Virus record (IMG/VR): IMGVR_UViG_3300020463_000013
Span: 1-64,000 of that record
Reading direction: 5' to 3' (one strand)
DNA: 64,000 nucleotides
From: a virus
The first letter of the stretch is position 1; every line of letters starts with the position of its first letter. The notes below the pieces were generated by a model that searched no databases, was not told the DNA's origin, and was given only the letters and a program-made list of their open reading frames with translations. The translations under genes and the position numbers were made by a program. Of the stretch, positions 16,833 to 25,782 are shown piece by piece.

Positions 16833-17469
16833 ATTTGGTACTGTAAACATTTTGCAGGACGAAGTATTTTATAATAACAAGACAATAGGCATTTCTATGT
16901 CAGGAGGAGCAGATAGCACAATGCTGTGCTATTTACTAGCAAATACAATACAATCACGGAATCTAAATATAGAAATACAACCTTACAATGGATATGATAT
17001 TTCAGTGCCTGCTGACTCAGCTGGCCTTCCTAATATTATTTCTTTTATACAAAACAAGTTTCCTAGTGTAAAGTTACATTGGCCTATTGCTTGTGTATAT
17101 GAGACAAAAGGTGCTGATATAAAAAATACATACATACGTCCTTTAATAGAAAGATTGTGTGAAAATAAAATAGTAGACGAAGTCATACAGGCAGTCTGTC
17201 TTGGTCCTCCAAAAGATGTGCAAGAAGGATTTGTTGGAGAAGACTATTTCCGTAGGCCAGGGTATGCTCTATGGGAAGAAGTTGCCGAAGCAAAAAACCA
17301 TGCACCTTTTGTAAATGTAGATAAAAGATTTATAGCACAATCGTATATAGATTTAAACATATTAGAACTTTTAGACTATACTAATTCGTGCGTCAGGCCA
17401 GGAGGAGATTGTGGCAAGTGTTGGTGGTGTCAAGAACGTGCATGGGCTATACAAGAAGCAAATAAGTAA
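16816..17469 (+). CDS. QueC-like N-type ATP pyrophosphatase
   Basis: The 217-aa protein has the PP-loop SGGADS at 29-34 and a Cys cluster C192, C199, C202, C205 (SCVRPGGDCGKCWWCQER), like the QueC zinc site. These enzymes adenylate a carboxylate or amide and add ammonia or sulfur. It is the free-standing counterpart of the N-terminal 250 residues of the 20104 gene, and lies directly before the free-standing counterpart of the rest of it (17476). No QueD, QueE or FolE is seen, so a deazaguanine pathway is not indicated here. Confidence 0.82.
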   Translation: MLYKNKFGTVNILQDEVFYNNKTIGISMSGGADSTMLCYLLANTIQSRNLNIEIQPYNGYDISVPADSAGLPNIISFIQNKFPSVKLHWPIACVYETKGADIKNTYIRPLIERLCENKIVDEVIQAVCLGPPKDVQEGFVGEDYFRRPGYALWEEVAEAKNHAPFVNVDKRFIAQSYIDLNILELLDYTNSCVRPGGDCGKCWWCQERAWAIQEANK

Positions 17470-17475
17470 AGTAAC

Positions 17476-18828
17476 ATGACAGATAAATTAGCTAAACATA
17501 TTACAAAAGGTGGCCCAGGAGATGCTTATCTAGGAGATGGAAAAGTAGACACTAGTTCTTGGTTTCAAGAATTTCCTTTGTTAGAAGATCAAATTAGAAA
17601 TCAAGATATATGGTTTTGTAGTGCGCCTTTCCAATTATTGTATACCAGTACAAGAGGTGAACTCCAGCCTTGCTCTTGGGCTATAGAAGGATACGGACCA
17701 AATATAAAAGATGTGAAACTTACCGATTATTTTACGCACGACGAAACACTTAACAAAATGCGTAAAGAAATGACTACTCCTGGTAGCGATTTAGAAACTT
17801 GCAAAACAATCTGTAAAAACTGTTTGTATCAAGAAGCAGAATATGGAAGATCGAGACGGCAAGCCTCACTCAAAATACAAACTAACGACAGGGGTATATG
17901 GCCTGGTATTAGAAATGCAGTTGATGTATACAAAAAAACAGGCAAAGGCAGAATTACAGAAAGAATATTTGAAGTACAAGTAAAAGCCTTTGGCAATCAA
18001 TGTAATCTTGATTGCTATATGTGTATACCTTATGATTCTAGCACAAGACTAAAAACAATTCATTCGAAAGACTTACAGCAAGAAAACATATTTTCTGAAT
18101 ATGCTAAAACACCTATTCAAAATTTTAAAAAAGACAAGCTCGAAGATGTAATTGATCAAATTGTTGCTGTAGCTCCCTATATACGTAACCTAAAATTTAT
18201 TGGCGGCGAACCACTGGTGATGAAACAGTTTTATGATTTATTAGAAAAAATAGTGGCTACAGGATATGCTGATGGTATGTTTGTTAAATATCAAACAAAC
18301 ATGACTGTGCTTGAATTTGAAAAAATAAAACTTACAAAGTTTATTCCAGAATTTGAATTGTTTGAATTTACTATATCACTTGACGGAATGGGAAAATGGA
18401 ACGATTATATTAGACGTAGATCTAGTTGGGAAAATATTTCAGAAAACATTAATACTGTGTTAAAATATCCTAATGTTAGAGTAAATATTAATGGAACAAT
18501 TTCTTTTTTAAGTGTGTTAAGGTTTTATAAACTAATAGAATGGTTTGAACAAAATGATGACAGACTTGAACAAGTAAATTGGTCAAACATAAGAGGACCA
18601 GCTAAATTGTGTGCAAATGTGTTACCTGAAAAAATAAAACAAAAACTTATTCCATTATACAGTAATTTTCCAGATATTGTAAATGTTTTAAAACAAGATT
18701 CGGGTGGAATCGATTATCAGGACACTTTAAAATATTTGTTAATGATAGATAATCATTACAGAGGAACAAAATGGGAGATGGAACTGTTTGACGTGTTTCC
18801 AGAACTAGAGGAGCATTACAATGAGTAA
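17476..18828 (+). CDS. SPASM-like/twitch radical SAM protein
   Basis: The 450-aa protein has an N-terminal Cys module (C48, C66, C113, C116) that probably holds an extra Fe-S cluster. The radical SAM core C176, C180, C183 (GNQCNLDCYMC) follows, with FIGGEP near 240. In usual SPASM enzymes the extra cluster is C-terminal, so this N-terminal order is unusual. The C-terminus ends in GTKWEMELFDVFPELEEHY, shared with the 20104 protein. It is probably a peptide or small-molecule modifying enzyme, acting with the ATP-pyrophosphatase 6 nt upstream. Confidence 0.85.
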   Translation: MTDKLAKHITKGGPGDAYLGDGKVDTSSWFQEFPLLEDQIRNQDIWFCSAPFQLLYTSTRGELQPCSWAIEGYGPNIKDVKLTDYFTHDETLNKMRKEMTTPGSDLETCKTICKNCLYQEAEYGRSRRQASLKIQTNDRGIWPGIRNAVDVYKKTGKGRITERIFEVQVKAFGNQCNLDCYMCIPYDSSTRLKTIHSKDLQQENIFSEYAKTPIQNFKKDKLEDVIDQIVAVAPYIRNLKFIGGEPLVMKQFYDLLEKIVATGYADGMFVKYQTNMTVLEFEKIKLTKFIPEFELFEFTISLDGMGKWNDYIRRRSSWENISENINTVLKYPNVRVNINGTISFLSVLRFYKLIEWFEQNDDRLEQVNWSNIRGPAKLCANVLPEKIKQKLIPLYSNFPDIVNVLKQDSGGIDYQDTLKYLLMIDNHYRGTKWEMELFDVFPELEEHYNE

Positions 18829-19525
18829 AATGGAGAAAAAACTTTTAAAGCTGTTAGATAGTAGAAAGCATGTGTGGGGGTTTGATACAGAAAATATTCC
18901 AGAACAAAGCCTAGTGAACGAATGCTTAACTAAAGCATGGAAAGTTACACCATCAAAAAATAATTTTATGCCCTATCATGTAAATGTAATAGGGCCTGGT
19001 CCTGAAAATCAAATACTAAAAGATAAGATACATGGGCTATCAAAACTAAACAAGAGAAGAACAAATATAAGGCACAATGTAAACAACATCGAAAATTACG
19101 ACGAAGACGGAAGTAATCCTAATTTTTTATTCTACAATACAGCTCCTTATGTTTTAATTTTTAGTCAGAGAGCTGCCAAACCTAATCCGTTTATAGAACA
19201 AACTATTGTACATCTAAATGACATATATGAACAGATGCATGAAGATCTGTTCGATGATATTGCAGGCACTACCTGTATTGAAATTGGTATGTTTATGCAG
19301 AATGCTACTGCGTTCTTGTTGGAAAAAGGAATAGATACTACTTACATAAAATGTTATCCATTTGAATATTCGCTTTGGAAGCCAGATTTTCCTTTTTTAG
19401 GTGGACCTGTTATGCTTATTGCAGGATTAGGATATAGCAAATCATCAAGGAGAGAGGGTATGAACGAAAAACAATCCAAAATGGATTATAAGCCAGAACC
19501 AGAAGAGATAATAAAGTATATATAA
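18821..19525 (+). CDS. Nitroreductase-family flavoprotein
   Basis: The 234-aa protein shows DSRKHVWGFD near 13-22 and TPSKNNFMPYHV near 43-55, like the FMN-binding R(R)SxR and PSxxNxQP motifs. A CIEIGMFMQNATAFLLEKG helix follows near 150, then a GGPVMLIAGLGY strand. These match nitroreductase-type FMN enzymes, which reduce or oxidise substrates using NAD(P)H. It has a good AGAGGAG ribosome-binding site inside the previous gene's end. It may reduce or desaturate an intermediate, or in this setting serve the radical SAM step; the substrate is unknown. Confidence 0.8.
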   Translation: MSKMEKKLLKLLDSRKHVWGFDTENIPEQSLVNECLTKAWKVTPSKNNFMPYHVNVIGPGPENQILKDKIHGLSKLNKRRTNIRHNVNNIENYDEDGSNPNFLFYNTAPYVLIFSQRAAKPNPFIEQTIVHLNDIYEQMHEDLFDDIAGTTCIEIGMFMQNATAFLLEKGIDTTYIKCYPFEYSLWKPDFPFLGGPVMLIAGLGYSKSSRREGMNEKQSKMDYKPEPEEIIKYI

Positions 19526-19526
19526 A

Positions 19527-20093
19527 ATGAAATTAAAGAAACTAGTATTATTAATAGATTTTCATGGACATCCTCAGTGGGACAATAACGATCATGATAA
19601 TAACCTACGCTATGCACATTTAAGAGAAATGATGTTTAGAACTAAAGGAGAATGGATTGTTATGTCAGACCATCATCCTAAGGATGAAGCTATTCAAGAA
19701 ATACGCAAGTTGGTAAAAATTGAGGGTAAACATCCTTGGATAGATATAGACTATGATGAGCTCAAGGAACCTTGTCCTCCTCCTGTACAAATAATAGAAA
19801 AAGTAAAAAGAGAAACGGATCAACCTTTTGTAAAGAATCATATTATAATAGGTGGATGTAACACAGCAGGTTGTGTGTTAGACGCAAGGTGTTATTCTGC
19901 AGTCGCCTGGGCTAAACTTGGTTGGAATGTTAAAGTACACTTACCATTATGTGCAGACTATCAAAAATTTGGAACTACTGCCGCAGAACGTAATATGTTT
20001 GCTTATGCCGCATTTGACCAAACAATTAAGAATCACGGGCTACATAATAATGTAATGATGACTGCTGGACGTAGCGGTTTAGAATTGAAATAA
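19527..20093 (+). CDS. Isochorismatase-like cysteine hydrolase
   Basis: The 188-aa protein has D11 in LLIDFHGH and C116 in GGCNTAGCVLDARCYSAVAWAKLGW, the pattern of the isochorismatase/nicotinamidase fold (Asp-Lys-Cys triad). The third residue, a Lys, is not fixed; K103 or a nearby one could serve. Typical activities are amide, ureido or vinyl-ether hydrolysis. Being next to two ATP-pyrophosphatases and a carbamoyltransferase, amide or carbamoyl hydrolysis is possible, but this is inference. It starts 1 nt after the previous stop. Confidence 0.7.
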   Translation: MKLKKLVLLIDFHGHPQWDNNDHDNNLRYAHLREMMFRTKGEWIVMSDHHPKDEAIQEIRKLVKIEGKHPWIDIDYDELKEPCPPPVQIIEKVKRETDQPFVKNHIIIGGCNTAGCVLDARCYSAVAWAKLGWNVKVHLPLCADYQKFGTTAAERNMFAYAAFDQTIKNHGLHNNVMMTAGRSGLELK

Positions 20094-20103
20094 AGGTAAA
20101 ATT

Positions 20104-22392
20104 ATGAAAATTACACACGGTGATCAGACAATAGATTTATTTCCAAATGAAATACCTGAAGTTTGTCCTATAAGTTTATCAGGAGGTTTAGACTCAGCAA
20201 GTCTTATGTACTTAGTGTCAACCCATTTTCCGGACATACAACTTATACCATATACATGTTTAGATCTAAACGCACCTAAAGATGCTGATGCTGCCAAAGA
20301 AATTGTAGAATGGATGCAAAAAAAGTTTCCAAAAAACAATATCCCCGACATTGAAATATATCCGTTCAACGATAAGAACGAAGATTATGTAACGTTTGAG
20401 CAATGTGATGCTACAATAGAAAAATATCCCCAATTCAAAGGTATGCGTCGCCGTCAAGTATCAAAAATTATCCAGGTTGATCAAATAAGTTGGCAAATGA
20501 TGAAAAGGTTTCCAGGATGTATTAGATTAGACGGTATGACAAGGAATCCGCCTAAAGAAGAAATGGAGGCAGGAAATTTTTGGCACAAGGCAGAAAGACG
20601 TAGAGACAAAGAAGCAGAATACATAGAACCTTGGAGGCCAAACAAAAAACATCCTGCTTTAAGTATCTATCAACCTTATTGCAATGTAGATAAAAAATTT
20701 GTAGCAGGTGTATACATAGAAAATGACCTAATGGACGATTTGTTTCCTATGACAAGATCATGTGTTGGAACTAGTCCTAAACTTACAAAAGATTTTACCG
20801 TAGAATGCAAAGAGTGTTTTTGGTGTGAAGAAAAAGCCTGGGCTTTTGACTGGGATGTTGATGCACTTCCTATAACTTGGTCTGAACCTCCGTCACATCT
20901 AACAAAAGGTGGACCTGGAGATAAAAGCAGGCCAGGTAATGTAAGTACAGCCACTTGGTTCAATTATATGGACGAAACAGGTAAAAAAAAAGCCCGAGAA
21001 AAAGATAGTATTGTAAGCCTTGCAAAATCTCAAGAAATATTTTTTTGTGATATTCCATTTAATCAAATCTATTCAGAAATAGATGGAAATTACGGAGCAT
21101 GCTGTTTTGCTAGAAAAAGTGGCGTAATGGTAGACGAAGTTTCTTTAGAAGATTGGATGGAAAACAGTGAGTACATGAATTCAATTAGGAAAGAAATGCT
21201 TACTCCTGGATCCGACCTTAAGGCTGTAAAAAACTATTGTGAAAGATGTGTATCAGACGAAGAAAGGTATGGACGAAGTAGACGCACTAATTGTCTAAAA
21301 ATACACACAAATGATCCACCTTTCTGGAACAAGATAGAATCCAAAGTTAGTAAATTTAGAAAGACTGGCAAATTTTATATACGTAATTCTAAATATACTG
21401 AGTTACATGGATTACCATTTGAACATAGCGAGCGTATATTTGAAATTCAGTTAAAAATTTACGGATCTGAATGTAACCTAGATTGTTATATGTGTGATTA
21501 TTCAAATTCAACTACACGTATGAAGAGTATGGAAAAAGGTGTAATTACTCCTGAAATTTGGGGATCAGAATATGCAAATAAACCAGATGGATATTTCAAA
21601 GATGTATTGAGAGATAAAACAAAAGGTAATATTGAACAAATTATAGAACTAGCACCTTACACAAGAAGTATAAAACTTATAGGTGGTGAACCTTTGATTA
21701 TGAAAAAGCAATACGAAATGCTTAACGCCCTAGTAGAAGGTGGCCATGCTGACAAAATTAGATTAAAATACCAAACTAATCTCACAGAAACAAAAGCCGG
21801 TAAACATAATCTGTTAAAGTATATTCCAAAGTTTGACCATGTTGCTGTAGTAGCATCCGTTGATGGAATAGGTAAAACTATAGAATATATGCGGAGACGT
21901 ACTGATTGGAATAAAGTTGTAAAAAATATCGAATTGTGTAATCAATATGATAATGCTGTAGTAGACTTTAATGCACTTGTATCTTTTCTAAGTGTTTTAA
22001 GATTTTATGAAGTAATAGACTGGTGTAAAGAAAATCCTGTGATAGATCAACTTAACTGGGCTATGCTAGAATATCCATATCCATTACGCCCCAATAATTT
22101 ACCTAAACCAATTAAAGATGAACTTATTCCTAAGTACAAAGACTGGCCGGATATTGTTGCTATACTTGAAAAACCAGCTGATCCAAATGTTGACCTTCAA
22201 GATATTTTTGAATATTTGATACTACAAGATCTATACTATAAAGGAACCAAATGGGAAATGAATTTGTTTGATGTATTTCCTGAGCTAGAACCTTATTACA
22301 AACCAAGGAAGATGACAAAACAAAGAACACGTACGATTGCATCTTGGAATAAGCAACAGATTGAATCTGATGCTGAAGAAATTTTAATGTAA
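20104..22392 (+). CDS. ATP pyrophosphatase fused to a SPASM-like radical SAM enzyme
   Basis: The 762-aa protein has two parts. Residues 1-250 are a QueC-like ATP pyrophosphatase (SGGLDS at 26-31; Cys cluster C220, C235, C238, C241). Residues 265-762 match the separate 17476 protein end to end: the LTKGGPGD start near 266, Cys module C315, C333, C379, C382, the core C457, C461, C464 (CNLDCYMC), LIGGEP near 545 and the GTKWEMNLFDVFPELEPYY end near 725. It has an extra 30-residue basic tail. AAAGGT lies 7 nt upstream of the ATG. The fusion joins exactly the products of 16816 and 17476, strong evidence that they interact. Confidence 0.87.
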   Translation: MKITHGDQTIDLFPNEIPEVCPISLSGGLDSASLMYLVSTHFPDIQLIPYTCLDLNAPKDADAAKEIVEWMQKKFPKNNIPDIEIYPFNDKNEDYVTFEQCDATIEKYPQFKGMRRRQVSKIIQVDQISWQMMKRFPGCIRLDGMTRNPPKEEMEAGNFWHKAERRRDKEAEYIEPWRPNKKHPALSIYQPYCNVDKKFVAGVYIENDLMDDLFPMTRSCVGTSPKLTKDFTVECKECFWCEEKAWAFDWDVDALPITWSEPPSHLTKGGPGDKSRPGNVSTATWFNYMDETGKKKAREKDSIVSLAKSQEIFFCDIPFNQIYSEIDGNYGACCFARKSGVMVDEVSLEDWMENSEYMNSIRKEMLTPGSDLKAVKNYCERCVSDEERYGRSRRTNCLKIHTNDPPFWNKIESKVSKFRKTGKFYIRNSKYTELHGLPFEHSERIFEIQLKIYGSECNLDCYMCDYSNSTTRMKSMEKGVITPEIWGSEYANKPDGYFKDVLRDKTKGNIEQIIELAPYTRSIKLIGGEPLIMKKQYEMLNALVEGGHADKIRLKYQTNLTETKAGKHNLLKYIPKFDHVAVVASVDGIGKTIEYMRRRTDWNKVVKNIELCNQYDNAVVDFNALVSFLSVLRFYEVIDWCKENPVIDQLNWAMLEYPYPLRPNNLPKPIKDELIPKYKDWPDIVAILEKPADPNVDLQDIFEYLILQDLYYKGTKWEMNLFDVFPELEPYYKPRKMTKQRTRTIASWNKQQIESDAEEILM

Positions 22393-22404
22393 ATAAGTTT
22401 ATTA

Positions 22405-22433
22405 TTGACAAGCATTGTCAATTATGTTATATT
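22405..22433 (+). promoter_or_regulatory. Sigma70 promoter with a palindrome at the -35
   Basis: TTGACA at 22405-22410 and TATATT at 22428-22433 have exactly 17 bp between. TTGACA-agcat-TGTCAA (22405-22421) is a perfect 6-bp inverted repeat, so an operator may cover the -35. It probably gives extra expression of the last three genes of the rightward operon. Confidence 0.75.
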
Positions 22434-22468
22434 ATAATTGAACTTTGGAAAAAGGAACAAAAAGGTTT

Positions 22469-23320
22469 ATGACTCCTACACTTAAAGAGTTAAAAGGATC
22501 TGAGTACAGGACTGTAGATTTTTATCTATCAAAAAGTTGCAACAAAAGTTGTCATTACTGTACTGCTTGGACTCTACAAATGAGAAATCTAAATGTAGAT
22601 ATGGACTTAGTCCGTACAATTCTACAAGGCCTTTCACCTTATAAAACAAGGATTTGTTTGCTAGGCGGCGAGCCTGGCCTTACAAAGAATTTAGATGAAG
22701 TAATTGCAGAAATTAAGAAACACGACAATCTTATTCCGCAAGTACTATCCAACAGTTTAGTTCGTAAGTTTTATCCACATATATTAGAAGATAGAGATAT
22801 AATTTATATTGAACATCTTGTGCTAGATTTTTATGAAGACAAAATTGAAAAACTAGGAAATTATCCTTTTCTTCCAAAAAACGATCTTAATAACTATAAT
22901 TTAATTATTGAGACACCGGGATATTTTAAATATAGAGACATGTTTGATTTGTCAGAAATAGATCACGAAAACACAGAATTTAAAGAATACAATTCACGTT
23001 CTCCAGACTTTTTTACAGATCATGAACTAGTACAGGCACCTGAATTTGATAGACGTGTTTGTGCTAAATTTCCGCAAGTGCCTGTGTTTGATTTTGAAAT
23101 ATGTAAAATTAGACATTGTAGTAGAAAAGCAATAAATGGTTCACGTGAGTTTGATATCACTGTAGATAACATAACAAAAATGATGAATTATGATTTGTTT
23201 GAATTTGAAAAATATTGTACAAAGTGTATGGACATTATTCCTAAACGTCCAAAAATGCGTAGAGATGAAATTGCAGGTAGAATTTCAAACGAAATAAACC
23301 TTTTAGATATAATGGCTTAA
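22469..23320 (+). CDS. Radical SAM protein
   Basis: I take the ATG at 22469 (283 aa) over a TTG at 22445, which lies only a few nt after the predicted transcription start. AAAAGG is just upstream. C24, C28 and C31 (SCNKSCHYC) are the cluster ligands, with CLLGGEPGL near 70. The C-terminal third has C-x-I-x-H-C (KIRHC) and CTKC near 250-260, which could hold an auxiliary cluster. Likely acts with the carbamoyltransferase that starts 2 nt later. Substrate unknown. Confidence 0.78.
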   Translation: MTPTLKELKGSEYRTVDFYLSKSCNKSCHYCTAWTLQMRNLNVDMDLVRTILQGLSPYKTRICLLGGEPGLTKNLDEVIAEIKKHDNLIPQVLSNSLVRKFYPHILEDRDIIYIEHLVLDFYEDKIEKLGNYPFLPKNDLNNYNLIIETPGYFKYRDMFDLSEIDHENTEFKEYNSRSPDFFTDHELVQAPEFDRRVCAKFPQVPVFDFEICKIRHCSRKAINGSREFDITVDNITKMMNYDLFEFEKYCTKCMDIIPKRPKMRRDEIAGRISNEINLLDIMA

Positions 23321-23322
23321 TT

Positions 23323-24831
23323 ATGGATATTTTTGCAGTAGCAGTAAACATTCACGATCACAACACATATGATGGTAAAGTGCATTTTCTTGCAGAAAGA
23401 CACACAAGAGAAAAACACAACCTAAACAAAAGCAACCCACACGACCCTACACCAAGTAGAGAGTTTTACAAATCCTATATAGAACCCGGTTATCACACAG
23501 ATAATAAGATATTTGCATTTACTGTAAGTAATTTAGGACAAGAATTTGTAATTGACTACTTAGAAAATACACTTAATGACAAGAGTTTCTTAGAATTTAA
23601 TCCTACAAAACTATGGGATTATTACAAAACAAAAGATTATTATTACATAGATCATCACCAAAGCCATGCGGCATATGCATTTTTAAGTAGCGGTTTTACA
23701 GAAAGCGATATACTTGCTATAGACGGAAGAGGCTGGCAGTTTAATTGTGTGTTTATAGATAAAGAAGGTAATATAAACGACATAAGCGATAAAGTTTCGA
23801 TAGGCGGATTGTGGAATAGGCTTTCTCAAGACTTAGGATTTGGTTATCTTGGTGCTGGCAAGACTATGGGTTTAGCAGGATATGGAAAATTTAATTTTGA
23901 TGTATACGAAATGGTACACAAATATTTGAAAGATCCTAACCATAAACTCCCTCGCGGTAGTAGAGATATTTTAGAAAAGGTTGCTAGAGAAGACATTGCA
24001 TTTACTCTACAAAAATATACTATAGACTTAATTAAAAAATACGTTTACCCTTTAAAGACAAGCGAAAATATTTGTATAGCAGGTGGTGTAGCATACAATG
24101 GTTATATGAATGAAGAATTTACAAAACATTATACCAATGTTCATGTACCACCTGCGGCAGGCGATGAAGGGCAAGCGTTAGGCACATACATGCATGCCGA
24201 CTATATGTTAAATAAAAATATTCATATGCCAACTGTATATTCAGGAGAGAAATATACAGTTGATGAAGATATATTTAAAGACTTACAGTTTGAGAAAATG
24301 CCATTTGTAGAAATTTGTTCATTAGTAGCAGAAGCAATTGACAATGGACAAATTGTAGGTTGGTATCAAGGTTGTAGTGAGAGCGGTAACAGAGCTCTTG
24401 GTAATAGAAGCATACTTGCTGATCCTAGAGCAGATTATGTGCAAAAACAAATTAACGATACAATTAAATTGCGTGAAGACTTTCGTCCATTTGCACCAAG
24501 CGTACTCGAAGAGCACTATCAAGAATACTTTGATACTAACCAACCTAGTCCTTACATGAGTAGAATAATGCCTGTAATAAAAGATTCAATCCCAGGAGTT
24601 ACTCATGTCGATGGTACTGCAAGAATACAAACTGTAAACAGAAAATTTAATCAAAGATATTATGATCTAATTAAAGCATTTTATGATAGAACAGGAATAC
24701 CTATGTTGTTAAACACAAGTTTTAATTGTCAAGAACCTATTGTTGAAACACCAAAAGATGCAGTGGATACATTTAAAAAATGTGGGCTACATTTACTGAT
24801 TATAGATGATTATGTAGTGAGAAAAAAATAG
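23323..24831 (+). CDS. NodU/CmcH/TobZ-type carbamoyltransferase
   Basis: The 502-aa protein shows HHQSHAAYAF at 111-120 (metal-binding His of the Kae1-like ATPase-fold domain), LAIDGRG at 131-137, GAGKTMGLAGYGKF near 185-200, GGVAYNGYMNEEF near 250, GNRALGNRSILADPR near 355-370 and a C-terminal LNTSFNCQEPIVETP carbamoyl-transfer domain. It makes carbamoyl-adenylate from carbamoyl phosphate and ATP and transfers the group to a hydroxyl or amino acceptor. This supports an O-carbamoylated sugar, nucleoside or natural product. It starts without an obvious ribosome-binding site, so coupling is likely. Confidence 0.93.
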   Translation: MDIFAVAVNIHDHNTYDGKVHFLAERHTREKHNLNKSNPHDPTPSREFYKSYIEPGYHTDNKIFAFTVSNLGQEFVIDYLENTLNDKSFLEFNPTKLWDYYKTKDYYYIDHHQSHAAYAFLSSGFTESDILAIDGRGWQFNCVFIDKEGNINDISDKVSIGGLWNRLSQDLGFGYLGAGKTMGLAGYGKFNFDVYEMVHKYLKDPNHKLPRGSRDILEKVAREDIAFTLQKYTIDLIKKYVYPLKTSENICIAGGVAYNGYMNEEFTKHYTNVHVPPAAGDEGQALGTYMHADYMLNKNIHMPTVYSGEKYTVDEDIFKDLQFEKMPFVEICSLVAEAIDNGQIVGWYQGCSESGNRALGNRSILADPRADYVQKQINDTIKLREDFRPFAPSVLEEHYQEYFDTNQPSPYMSRIMPVIKDSIPGVTHVDGTARIQTVNRKFNQRYYDLIKAFYDRTGIPMLLNTSFNCQEPIVETPKDAVDTFKKCGLHLLIIDDYVVRKK

Positions 24832-25782
24832 ATGTTTGATCGTGAAGAATTTTATAAAATAAGAAATATCGTAAGCCTAAATAATAATCAAAATATAGAT
24901 GTCGTATATGATGTAATGACATCGTTATCTTTAGATGAAAAATACAGGGCATGTTCACACCTAATAAAAAATGCAACAGACTTACAATCGTTAGACAACA
25001 ACTTTGATGTGCTTGTAAAGTCAATTGAAAGACAAGATAAAATTACTTTTTATACTACAATGCTAGATATAATAGGAAATAATATTGATGACAACTTACT
25101 AACAAATGTTTTGAAAGTTATTAAAGATGATCCGTCATTAGAAAAAGATATATATGATAGCTTTAGCACCAATCAGATGTCAGCAAAGACTGCACTGCTA
25201 GATGCTGTGGATAATTTAAATATATTAGACAAATCATCTATAGTTGTAATATGGGGTATTTGGTATGGAAGTATTTTAATTCCTAAACTAGCAAACAAAG
25301 TAAAAAAAATAATCGGTATTGATATAGATGAGCGTCCTTTATACATTTCAAAAAATAGAATATTTCCTAATTATGAAAATATAGAATATATTTGCGACGA
25401 TGTATTTGAAACATACAGAGATGCATATTTAAATACCAAACTAATAATAAACACAAGTTGCGAACATATGAAGCCTATGAAAGACTGGCCTTGGTTTAGG
25501 TTTAGTTCTATGGCAACAGATGCTGTACATCCTAAAGGATATGCAGATGACAAACCACACAGAAGAAAAGTTTATCAATCAGCAAAATTATCAAGCGACT
25601 GTTACTTTGCTTTTCAATCAAATAATATGTTCGATATAGAAGGCCATATAAACTGTGTTAGTAGTTTAGAAGAATTTAAACAGCAATTACCTGAAAGAGC
25701 AGAAGTGTTATACGAAAATGAAGTAGCTGACACTCGCGGCACAAGATATATGCTAGTCGGAAAATTTAATCATTTAGTTTAA
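24832..25782 (+). CDS. SAM-dependent methyltransferase-like protein
   Basis: The 316-aa protein has a helical N-terminal region (about 1-130) and a Rossmann half at about 135-215. VVIWGIWYGSILIP is the glycine-rich loop (G-x-W-x-G rather than GxGxG), KIIGIDIDERP is the acidic strand, and CDDVFE is motif III-like. A LIINTSCEHM segment near 200 resembles the proton-acceptor region of class I methyltransferases. It ends 4 nt inside the 3' end of the convergent SGNH gene. Target unknown, perhaps the product of the preceding carbamoylation step. Confidence 0.65.
   Translation: MFDREEFYKIRNIVSLNNNQNIDVVYDVMTSLSLDEKYRACSHLIKNATDLQSLDNNFDVLVKSIERQDKITFYTTMLDIIGNNIDDNLLTNVLKVIKDDPSLEKDIYDSFSTNQMSAKTALLDAVDNLNILDKSSIVVIWGIWYGSILIPKLANKVKKIIGIDIDERPLYISKNRIFPNYENIEYICDDVFETYRDAYLNTKLIINTSCEHMKPMKDWPWFRFSSMATDAVHPKGYADDKPHRRKVYQSAKLSSDCYFAFQSNNMFDIEGHINCVSSLEEFKQQLPERAEVLYENEVADTRGTRYMLVGKFNHLV

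Noticed and set aside
16816-22392. QueC-like domains taken as queuosine or deazaguanine DNA-modification genes
   Set aside because: No QueD, QueE, FolE, transglycosylase or DpdA-type gene is seen, and the domain is fused to a SPASM-like radical SAM enzyme, so another PP-loop amidation-type role is likelier.
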